64,000 nt of DNA from positions 806,001-870,000 of the forward strand of contig CAWBYL010000006.1 of NCBI GenBank assembly GCA_963793025.1, written 5' to 3'. Shown here piece by piece: positions 16,793 to 24,124 of this stretch. Position 1 is the first letter of the stretch; every line of letters begins with the position of its first letter. This DNA is from CAWBYL01 sp963793025. GTDB taxonomy: Bacteria > Actinomycetota > Acidimicrobiia > Acidimicrobiales > Acidimicrobilacustridaceae. The notes beneath the pieces are model-generated. The model was not told the origin of the DNA, did no database searches, and saw only the letters and a program-made list of their open reading frames with translations. The position numbers and the translations under genes are program-made.

Positions 16793-17179
16793 ATGGCGAG
16801 CGAGGGATACCACGAGCCACTGGAATCGCTGGACGCGGGGACGGTGGATCGGCATCGCGCCATCAGCTCGATCATGGAGGAGCTGGAGGCCGTCGACTGG
16901 TACGACCAGCGTGTCCAGGCCACCGCTGACTCCGGCCTGGCCGAGGTCCTCGCCCACAACCGGGACGAAGAGAAGGAACACGCGGCCATGACCATCGAGT
17001 GGTTGCGCCGCCACGACGCCAAGTTCGACGAGCACCTGAGGACCTACCTCTTCACGGAGGGTCCGATCGTCGAGCTGGAAGAAGAAGCCACCTCGGGCCA
17101 CGAGGACGGTGCTGGAGGGGCTCCCCCCGCCGGCAGTGACGCCAACGGACTGGGCATCGGAAGCCTGAAGGGAAGCTGA
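16793..17179 (+). CDS. Encapsulated ferritin-like protein (EncFtn), encapsulin cargo
   Basis: This 128-residue protein belongs to the encapsulated ferritin family, which oxidises Fe(II) at a dimer interface and deposits iron inside an encapsulin shell. The conserved helix EELEAVDWYDQRV (29-41) and HNRDEEKEHAAMTIEWLRR (55-73) supply the likely ferroxidase residues Glu30/Glu32, Glu60 and His63. The last ten residues GLGIGSLKGS form a typical cargo-loading peptide joined by a Gly/Asp-rich linker. AGGAG at 16781-16785 supports ATG 16793. The shell gene follows after one base. The 125-bp upstream gap has only a weak -10 (CATACT, 16744-16749). Confidence 0.93.
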   Translation: MASEGYHEPLESLDAGTVDRHRAISSIMEELEAVDWYDQRVQATADSGLAEVLAHNRDEEKEHAAMTIEWLRRHDAKFDEHLRTYLFTEGPIVELEEEATSGHEDGAGGAPPAGSDANGLGIGSLKGS

Positions 17180-17180
17180 C

Positions 17181-17990
17181 GTGGATCACCTGATGCGATC
17201 AAAGGCGCCGATCACGGAGGCCGCCTGGGCCGAGATCGACGAAGAGGCCCGCCGCGCCCTCACCAACTACCTCGGGGCTCGCAAGGTCATCGATTTCTCC
17301 GGGCCCCACGGCTGGGAGTACTCGTCGGTCCCGACCGGTCGCCTGGGTACGGCAGAGGCGCTGCAGGGTGGGGCCGTCCAGGCCCGGGCCCGGCTGGTGC
17401 AGCCGCTGGTCGAGATGCGGACTCTGTTCAGCGTCTCGCGCGACGAGCTCGAGGCCATCGCCCGGGGGGCGTGCGACGCCGACCTGGATTCGGTGACCGA
17501 AGCAGCCCGGAAGGCGGCCCTGGCCGAGGACCAGATGGTCTTCCACGGTCTCGGTGGCTCCGGGGTGATCGGTCTGAGCGAGGCCTCCCCTCACGACAAG
17601 GTGATGATCAGCGACGACTACGCCAGCTATCCCATCTACGCCGCCCAGGCCATCGCCACGATGCGCGAGGCCGGCGTCGAGGGTCCCTGGGCCATCGCCC
17701 TCGGCCCGCGTTGCTACGCCGGCGTGATGCAGGAGAGCGAGGCTGGTGGCTATCCGGTCCTCAAGCACCTCAAGCTCATCCTGGAGGACGGCCCCGTCGT
17801 GTTCGCTCCCGGCATCGACGGTGCCGTGGTCGTCAGCCAGCGGGGCGGGGACTTCGAGCTGGTCTGCGGTCAGGACTTCGCCATCGGCTACCTGCACCAC
17901 GACGCGAGCGATGTGCACCTCTACTTCGAGGAGACGATCGCCGCCCGTATCTGCGCCCCCGAGGCGGCCGTCCACCTCGCCTACTCCTAA
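17181..17990 (+). CDS. enc: Encapsulin shell protein, family 1
   Basis: This 269-residue protein has the HK97-like encapsulin fold that self-assembles into an icosahedral protein compartment. MDHLMRSKAPITEAAWAEID is the usual N terminus that binds the cargo peptide. VIDFSGPHGWEYSSVPTGRL, VFHGLGGSGVIGLSE and DFAIGYLHHDASDVHLYFEE near the end are characteristic. GTG 17181 follows the EncFtn stop by one base, so shell and iron-oxidising cargo are co-expressed. The pair lies between truA and rplM, an unusual place. Confidence 0.95.
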   Translation: MDHLMRSKAPITEAAWAEIDEEARRALTNYLGARKVIDFSGPHGWEYSSVPTGRLGTAEALQGGAVQARARLVQPLVEMRTLFSVSRDELEAIARGACDADLDSVTEAARKAALAEDQMVFHGLGGSGVIGLSEASPHDKVMISDDYASYPIYAAQAIATMREAGVEGPWAIALGPRCYAGVMQESEAGGYPVLKHLKLILEDGPVVFAPGIDGAVVVSQRGGDFELVCGQDFAIGYLHHDASDVHLYFEETIAARICAPEAAVHLAYS

Positions 17991-18017
17991 GCCGATCCGC
18001 CGGCCGGGCCGGCCGAG

Positions 18018-18046
18018 TTGCTCCAACGGCACGCGAGCCGTATCTT
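18018..18046 (+). promoter_or_regulatory. Putative rplM-rpsI promoter
   Basis: TTGCTC (18018-18023) and TATCTT (18041-18046) are 17 bp apart. The start of transcription would be near 18053, about 70 bases before rplM. This gives the rplM-rpsI pair its own promoter, separate from the encapsulin genes. Confidence 0.6.
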
Positions 18047-18059
18047 GGTCCGTCGCCCT

Positions 18060-18092
18060 GGCGCGCGGTCTCCGCTTGCGCCGGCGCTTTTT
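18060..18092 (+). promoter_or_regulatory. rplM leader hairpin with alternative fold
   Basis: GGCGC-GCGG-TCT-CCGC-TT-GCGCC (18060-18082) forms a strong stem-loop. Its last arm also belongs to the palindrome GCGCCGGCGC (18078-18087), which is followed by five T. The two folds exclude each other, so a leader control device is conceivable. L13 leader RNAs are known in other phyla; homology is not claimed. Confidence 0.35.
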
Positions 18093-18123
18093 CCGTCAGA
18101 CGTCAACAAGCGAAGGGTCGCGC

Positions 18124-18570
18124 GTGCGCACCTACAGTCCCAAGGTCAGCGAGATCCAGCGTTCCTGGTACGTGGTCGATGCCGAAGGCATGGTCCTCGG
18201 CCGTCTGGCCACCGAGGTGGCGCGGATCCTTCGCGGCAAGCACAAGCCCACCTACACCCCCCACATCGACACCGGTGACCACGTCGTGGTCATCAACGCC
18301 GACAAGATCGTGCTCACCTCTGACAAGGGCGAGAAGCTCTTCGTGCACCGCCACTCCGGTTACCCGGGCGGCCTGCGGTCGGAGAGCTACGGCCATCTGA
18401 TCGCCACCAAGCCGACCGAGGCCATCCGCCGGTCGGTGCGGGGCATGCTCCCGAAGAACCGGCTGGGTCGTCAGCAGATCAAGAAGCTGAAGGTCTACAC
18501 CGGGTCGGCTCACCCCCACGCCGCCCAGATGCCCGAGACCATCGAGTTCGCCCACGCCAAGGCCCGCTGA
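18124..18570 (+). CDS. rplM: 50S ribosomal protein L13
   Basis: L13 (148 residues) is an early large-subunit assembly protein. MRTYSPKVSEIQRSWYVVDA, GRLATEVARILRGKHKPTYT and the GMLPKNRLGRQQIKKLKVY segment are characteristic. GTG 18124 is the start. It is separated from the encapsulin gene by 133 bp that carry its own promoter and leader. Confidence 0.98.
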   Translation: MRTYSPKVSEIQRSWYVVDAEGMVLGRLATEVARILRGKHKPTYTPHIDTGDHVVVINADKIVLTSDKGEKLFVHRHSGYPGGLRSESYGHLIATKPTEAIRRSVRGMLPKNRLGRQQIKKLKVYTGSAHPHAAQMPETIEFAHAKAR

Positions 18571-18596
18571 GCGGCCACCACTGAGGACAACTTTCC

Positions 18597-18989
18597 ATGT
18601 CGAACCCCCTGATCCAGACGACCGGTCGCCGCAAGCGGGCCGTCGCCCGGGTGAACATCCGTCCCGGCACCGGTGTCATCACCGTCAACAAGCGCCCGGT
18701 GGTCGAGTACTTCCCCACGCCGACGCACCGCATGATCCTCACCGAGCCGCTGAAGCTCACTGAGACCACCGAGGTCTACGACATCGACTGCCGCATCGAC
18801 GGTGGTGGCGTTTCGGGCCAGGCCGGTGCGTTGCGCCACGGCATCGCCCGTGCGCTCGTCGAGCTCGATCCTGAGATGCGGGGCGAGCTCAAGAAGGCTG
18901 GCTTCCTCACGCGTGACGACCGCAAGAAGGAGTCCAAGAAGTACGGGCTCAAGAAGGCCCGCAAGGCTCCGCAGTACTCCAAGCGCTGA
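18597..18989 (+). CDS. rpsI: 30S ribosomal protein S9
   Basis: S9 (130 residues) has a C-terminal tail reaching the P-site tRNA. TTGRRKRAVARVNIRPGTG, GGGVSGQAGALRHGIARAL and the end GLKKARKAPQYSKR are diagnostic. It follows rplM after 26 bases with GAGGAC upstream. A strong terminator-like hairpin lies 42 bases after it. Confidence 0.98.
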   Translation: MSNPLIQTTGRRKRAVARVNIRPGTGVITVNKRPVVEYFPTPTHRMILTEPLKLTETTEVYDIDCRIDGGGVSGQAGALRHGIARALVELDPEMRGELKKAGFLTRDDRKKESKKYGLKKARKAPQYSKR

Positions 18990-19030
18990 TCCACTCGGTC
19001 GAGCCCGGCCGTGTCCGATCCGTTCCTGTC

Positions 19031-19057
19031 GTGCGCCGTCCCTCCGGGGAGGCGCAC
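19031..19057 (+). terminator. rpsI terminator
   Basis: GTGCGCC (19031-19037) pairs with GGCGCAC (19051-19057), and an inner TCCC/GGGA stem closes a four-base loop. A short T run (GGTTTT, 19063-19068) follows. It separates rplM-rpsI from glmM. Confidence 0.65.
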
Positions 19058-19129
19058 GATGTGGTTTTCCGTCCGCCCGGGGCGTCCGTCGTGCGCGGCG
19101 GGCGATCCTCATCGCCCACGAGGAGCACG

Positions 19130-20518
19130 ATGACCCTGCGCTTCGGGACCGACGGCGTGCGGGGCCCGGCCACCGAGCTGACCGACGAGTTGGTCCGGGC
19201 CCTCGGAACGGCGGCGGCCCGTGTGCTCGGCTCCGGTTCGGCCTCCACCTTCCTCATCGGGCGCGACACCCGCGAGTCGGGTGGTCGGCTCGAGGCCGCG
19301 CTGGCCGCCGGGCTGGGTGACGGCGGTGTGGCGGTGGCGACCCTGGGCGTGGTGCCCACGCCGGCGGTGGCCTGGACCGCGGCGCACCTGGGTGCTCTGG
19401 GTGCGGTGATCTCCGCGTCGCACAACTCCTGGCCGGACAACGGCATCAAGTTCTTCGCCGCCGGCGGTCGCAAGCTCACCGAGTCGGTCGAGTCGGCCCT
19501 CGAGGCCGAGCTCGACGCCATCCTGGCGGCCGCCCGCACCGACGCGTCGTCGGTTGCGGACGATGCCTCCGACAGGCCGGGAGGGCCGGTGTCTCCGGCC
19601 GAGGGCGGCGCCGACGGCTGGCTCGACTCGGTGGTGGGCTCGCTCGACGGGCGCCGTCTCGACGGGCTGCGCGTGGTCATCGACTGCGCCAACGGCGCCG
19701 CCTCCCGGGTTGCGCCCGAGGCCTTGCGCGCCCTCGGCGCCGAGGTCGACGTGCTGCACGCCGAACCCGACGGCCGCAACATCAACGACGGCTGTGGTTC
19801 GACGCATCCTGACGACCTCCGGCGCCGGGTGGTCGAGACGGGAGCGGCCGTCGGCCTGGCCTTCGACGGCGACGCCGACCGGGTGCTGGCCGTCGACGAG
19901 ACCGGGGCCTTGGTCGACGGCGACCACCTCATCGCCCTGTTCGCCGTCGACCGTCGTGATCGGGGCCTCTTGCACGACGACCTCGTCGTCGTCACGGTGA
20001 TGACCAACCTCGGGTTTCGTCTGGCCATGGCCGAACAGACCATCGAGGTCGTCGAGACACCGGTGGGGGACCGTCACGTGCTCGAGGCGCTCCAGCGCAC
20101 CGGGGGCTCCCTGGGGGGCGAGCAGTCCGGACACATCGTGTTCGCCGACATGGCCACCACCGGCGACGGTCTGCTCTCCGGTGTGCAGCTGCTCGATCTC
20201 GTCGTCCGGTCGGGCCAGCCCCTCTCCGCCTTGGCGGCGGCGGCGATGACGCGACTGCCCCAGGTGCTCGTCAACGTGCCCGTGGCCGTGCGCCGACCCG
20301 ACGTGGCCGAGATCGTGGGGGAGCAGATCGCCCACGAGCAGGCCCTCCTCGGTTCGACCGGTCGCATCCTCATCAGGCCGAGCGGCACCGAGGCCCTCGT
20401 CCGGGTGATGGTCGAGGCCGGTGACGAGGCTCTGGCCCGGGAGGTCGCGAACCGCCTGGCCTCCGTCGTGGCCGAGGCCTGCGTTCCGGAGCCACGCCCC
20501 ACCGGTGCCGTCGGCTGA
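19130..20518 (+). CDS. glmM: Phosphoglucosamine mutase
   Basis: GlmM (462 residues) interconverts glucosamine-6-phosphate and glucosamine-1-phosphate for UDP-GlcNAc. The phosphoserine loop VISASHNSWPDNGIKFF, the metal loop FDGDADRVLA, the sugar loop and the phosphate-binding RPSGTEALVRVMVE are all visible. A proline/alanine-rich insert near residues 145-160 is unremarkable. ATG 19130 follows AGGAG at 19121-19125. It is followed by an unusual glmS, so the pathway genes are adjacent. Confidence 0.96.
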   Translation: MTLRFGTDGVRGPATELTDELVRALGTAAARVLGSGSASTFLIGRDTRESGGRLEAALAAGLGDGGVAVATLGVVPTPAVAWTAAHLGALGAVISASHNSWPDNGIKFFAAGGRKLTESVESALEAELDAILAAARTDASSVADDASDRPGGPVSPAEGGADGWLDSVVGSLDGRRLDGLRVVIDCANGAASRVAPEALRALGAEVDVLHAEPDGRNINDGCGSTHPDDLRRRVVETGAAVGLAFDGDADRVLAVDETGALVDGDHLIALFAVDRRDRGLLHDDLVVVTVMTNLGFRLAMAEQTIEVVETPVGDRHVLEALQRTGGSLGGEQSGHIVFADMATTGDGLLSGVQLLDLVVRSGQPLSALAAAAMTRLPQVLVNVPVAVRRPDVAEIVGEQIAHEQALLGSTGRILIRPSGTEALVRVMVEAGDEALAREVANRLASVVAEACVPEPRPTGAVG

Positions 20519-20671
20519 GCGACGCCTGATCGGCTCGGCGCGCGGTACGGAGGTGGGCTTGGCGGCACCGAGCGGCGACCCCCGGCGCATACACTCGTCC
20601 GGGTTCGCATCCTCCCCGGCCGTGCCTCGCGCCCCGTCCGGCCCACCAGCTGATCAGGAGCCCAACGGTCC

Positions 20672-23600
20672 ATGTGCGGGATCATCGCCGTCGTACGGCG
20701 GCCCTCCGATCGGGAACTTCCCTCTCCCGACAGGATCGTGGAGCTGCTCGAGGCAGCCGCCCGCCGCATCGCCGCCGTCGACCCCGATGTCGAGCTCCCC
20801 GAGGACCTCGGTTCGCAGCTGGCGGCGGCCGCCGCCGATCTCGCCGCTGCGGACAAGCTGCTGCGCGGGGTGCCGGGGGCGCGAGCCCTCCTCGCCGCCC
20901 CGACCCTCGTGGCCGGCGTCCGCAACCTGGCGATGGGCCTCGACCGCCTGGTCCAGGGGATCGAGCGGCGTCTCGACATCGAGGGGTCACTCACCGGGCC
21001 CGCTCTGGAGTCGGCCAACGCTGCGCTCATCGCGGTCAAGGACGCGTCGTGGGCCGTGAGCCGGGATCGGTTGCGGGCGGTCGAAGGCGTGGAGGCGATC
21101 GTGGGGTCGGGGGCGGGTCCGGCAGCCATCGCCATCGGCTTGTCGATCCACCAGGCCCTGTCGGCCATCGACCGCCTCGAGGTCCGAGGGCGTGACAGCG
21201 CCGGTCTCCACCTGCTCGTGACGGGCCACGGTCTCGACCTCTCCAGTGCGGCGATGAGCGCCGCCCTCGACGAGCGGGCCGGCGATCCCCTCTTCGGATC
21301 GCTCGCCGTGCGCGCCGCCGACCACGCCGTGAGCTTCGTCTACAAGGCCGCGGCCGAGATCGGGGAGCTGGGTGACAACACCCAGGCCCTGCGCCGGGCC
21401 ATCGCCGGCGATCCGCTGCTGGCTCAGGCTCTCGACTCGCCCTCGGCCGAGGCCGTCGTGTTGGGCCACACCCGTTGGGCCAGTGTCGGGATCATCTCCC
21501 AACCCAATGCCCATCCGCTCAACTCCGAGGAGACGGACCGGGTCGCCGGGCCCTACGTCACGGCCGTGCTCAACGGTGACGTGGACAACTTCGCCGATCT
21601 CAAGGCGAGTGAGGCGCTTCGCATCGCCGAGGAGATCACCACCGACGCCAAGGTGATCCCCACGCTGGCGTCCCGGGCCATGGCCGACGGCACCGAGGTC
21701 GTCGAGGCCTTCCGGGGGACGGTCAATCAGCTCGAGGGGTCGGTGGCCATCGCCGCCAGCGCCGCCGAGGTGGCGGACGACCTCCTCCTGGCTCTGCGGG
21801 GGAGTGGACAGGCCCTGTACGTGGGTCTGGCCGAGGACACCTTCATCGTGGCCAGCGAGCCCTACGGCGTCGTCGAGGAGACCGACACCTACCTGCGCCT
21901 CGACGGGGAAGTGCCCGCCGATCCGGCCAACCCGGCCACCCGGGGTCAGGTCGTGCGCCTGCACGGCGACGGAGCGGGCGGTATCGAGGGCATCGAACGC
22001 TGGGCGTACGACGGGTCCCCGCTGCCTGTGTCCGCCGCCGAGTTGGCCACGGCACAGATCACCACACGCGACATCGATCGGGGCGACGCCCCCCACTTCC
22101 TCCTGAAGGAGATCGGCGAGGCAGCGGCGTCGTTCCGCAAGACGCTGCGGGGCAAGCTCGTCGAGGTCGACGGCGAGCTCGAGGTCGCGCTGGGCGACGA
22201 CGTGCTCTCGCCCGCCGTCCGAGCCGGGCTGGCCGACGGGAGCATCGCTCGGGTGGTGGCGATCGGACAGGGCACCGCCGCCGTGGCCGCCCGTGCCCTC
22301 GCCGAGGGACTGGCCGCCTTCGCTCCCGGGTCGGACCTGCGGATCGACACCGTGCTGGCCACCGAGCTGTCCGGCTTCCACCTGACCTCGTCGATGGAGG
22401 ACACGCTGGTGGTGGCGGTCAGCCAGTCCGGCACCACCACCGACACCAACCGCACCGTCGACCTCGTACGGGCCCGCGGCGCCCACGTGGTCGCCATCGT
22501 GAACCGACGCAACAGCGATCTCACCGATCGGGCCGACGGCGTGCTCTACACGTCCGACGGACGCGACGTCGAGATGAGCGTGGCCTCGACCAAGGCGTTC
22601 TACGCCCAGATCGCGGCCTGCTTCCTGCTCGCCGCCGCCCTCGCCGATGCCCTCGGAGCGACCTCCCCCGAGCGGGCCGCCGTGCTCGCCGGCGTCCGCG
22701 ACCTGCCCGGTGCCATGGAGCGGACATTCGCCCTGCGGCCCGAGATCGCCGCCGCGGCGAACAACCTGGCCCCCTCCCGTCGGTACTGGGCGATCGTCGG
22801 CAACGGCGCCAACCGGATCGCCGCCGAGGAGGTCCGGATCAAGCTCTCTGAGCTCTGCTACAAGGCAATCGCGTGCGACGGCACCGAGGACAAGAAGCAC
22901 ATCGATCTCTCCTCGGAGCCGCTGATCCTCGTCTGTGCCGCCGGCCTACAGGGGTCCACAGCCGACGACGTGGCCAAGGAGGTGGCCATCTACCGGGCCC
23001 ACAAGGCTGCGCCGGTCGTGATCGCCAGTGAGGGCGAGGAGCGGTTCTCGTCTGCTCTGCACGTGGTCGCGGTGCCCGCCATCCACCCGCGGCTGGCCTT
23101 CGTGCTGTCGGCCATGGTGGGTCACCTGTTCGGCTACGAGGCCGCGCTGGCCATCGACGCCCAGGCCCGGCCGCTGCGCCAGGCCCGGGCGGCCATCGAC
23201 GACGCGGTCGCCTTCGGGGCCGGCGGCGACGGGGCCGTGTTGATGGGCCAGCTGCGACCGGTCCTCCAACCTCTCGCCGGTCGTTTCCAGAACGGGCTCC
23301 GCGGGGGCGACTACGACGGGCACCTCGAGGCGAGCACAGCGGTCCAACTGGCCTCGTTGTGGCGCTTCGCCCTGGGGGTGGCGCCGCTCGAGGCGTATCA
23401 GGTCGAGCACGGCAAGGTGGGAACGCCCGGGGTCGTGCTCGAGGACCTGGTGGGTGCCCTCACCGGTGCCATCGACGAGCTCACCCGGCCCGTCGACGCC
23501 ATCAAGCACCAGGCCAAGACCGTCACCGTCGGGATCTCCCGGAGCGACGAGACGCTCCTGCAGGTGCCACTCGTGAAGGAGGTGCTGGCCGCCGGTTCGT

Positions 23601-24124
23601 CCCGGGATCGTCTGAGCTACGCCACCCTGCGCACGCTGGCCGCCCTCGAGCCGTTGGTGGCCGAGGTGCTCGGCTACACCAGGTACGCCATCGAGGGGCC
23701 GGTCGACCCGTCCGGGGCCGACCACGCCACGTTGGTGGTGGTCGACCGTGGAGGGCTCGGACGCGAGCTGCGTAGCCGCACCGAGGACGATCCCGAGCTG
23801 CGAGGGACCAAGCGCTGGGTCGCCGTCGAACGGACGGTCCTGCTGGCCCAGGGGCGCAGCGACGGGCGCATCTTCGTGATCGTGCCGGAGATCAAGGACG
23901 GCCAGGCCACCGGTCTCTGCCTCCTCCACGTCCGCCTCGAGAGCGAGCTCTCGCTGCCCGTGCTGCGGGCGGTCCTCCAGGGCTATCGGAACCGTTACGC
24001 GGCCATCAAGCACGCCGTGACCGAGACCGAGCCGGTCTTCCGTGACGACCTGCTCGGGCGCATCCCGCTGATCAAGGTGATGACGGACCCGATCAACGAC
24101 CTGGCCGAGCGCTGGCGCTCGTGA
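20672..24124 (+). CDS. glmS: Enlarged glucosamine-6-phosphate synthase (GlmS-like, 1150 residues)
   Basis: GlmS makes glucosamine-6-phosphate from fructose-6-phosphate and glutamine. The amidotransferase nucleophile Cys2 is in MCGIIAVV. RGRDSAGL (172-179), HTRWASVGIISQPNAHPLN (266-284) and LNGDVDNF follow. The first SIS domain has SQSGTTTDTN and VASTKAF. The second has candidate catalytic Glu719/Glu720, His743 and Lys949 (HQAKTVTV). Normal GlmS has about 610 residues. Here about 145 helical residues are inserted between Cys2 and RGRDSAG, further insertions lie in the SIS part, and about 200 residues follow the usual C terminus. The frame is continuous. A -10-like TACACT lies at 20590-20595 and AGGAG at 20656-20660. 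The function of the extra parts is unknown. Confidence 0.85.
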   Translation: MCGIIAVVRRPSDRELPSPDRIVELLEAAARRIAAVDPDVELPEDLGSQLAAAAADLAAADKLLRGVPGARALLAAPTLVAGVRNLAMGLDRLVQGIERRLDIEGSLTGPALESANAALIAVKDASWAVSRDRLRAVEGVEAIVGSGAGPAAIAIGLSIHQALSAIDRLEVRGRDSAGLHLLVTGHGLDLSSAAMSAALDERAGDPLFGSLAVRAADHAVSFVYKAAAEIGELGDNTQALRRAIAGDPLLAQALDSPSAEAVVLGHTRWASVGIISQPNAHPLNSEETDRVAGPYVTAVLNGDVDNFADLKASEALRIAEEITTDAKVIPTLASRAMADGTEVVEAFRGTVNQLEGSVAIAASAAEVADDLLLALRGSGQALYVGLAEDTFIVASEPYGVVEETDTYLRLDGEVPADPANPATRGQVVRLHGDGAGGIEGIERWAYDGSPLPVSAAELATAQITTRDIDRGDAPHFLLKEIGEAAASFRKTLRGKLVEVDGELEVALGDDVLSPAVRAGLADGSIARVVAIGQGTAAVAARALAEGLAAFAPGSDLRIDTVLATELSGFHLTSSMEDTLVVAVSQSGTTTDTNRTVDLVRARGAHVVAIVNRRNSDLTDRADGVLYTSDGRDVEMSVASTKAFYAQIAACFLLAAALADALGATSPERAAVLAGVRDLPGAMERTFALRPEIAAAANNLAPSRRYWAIVGNGANRIAAEEVRIKLSELCYKAIACDGTEDKKHIDLSSEPLILVCAAGLQGSTADDVAKEVAIYRAHKAAPVVIASEGEERFSSALHVVAVPAIHPRLAFVLSAMVGHLFGYEAALAIDAQARPLRQARAAIDDAVAFGAGGDGAVLMGQLRPVLQPLAGRFQNGLRGGDYDGHLEASTAVQLASLWRFALGVAPLEAYQVEHGKVGTPGVVLEDLVGALTGAIDELTRPVDAIKHQAKTVTVGISRSDETLLQVPLVKEVLAAGSSRDRLSYATLRTLAALEPLVAEVLGYTRYAIEGPVDPSGADHATLVVVDRGGLGRELRSRTEDDPELRGTKRWVAVERTVLLAQGRSDGRIFVIVPEIKDGQATGLCLLHVRLESELSLPVLRAVLQGYRNRYAAIKHAVTETEPVFRDDLLGRIPLIKVMTDPINDLAERWRS

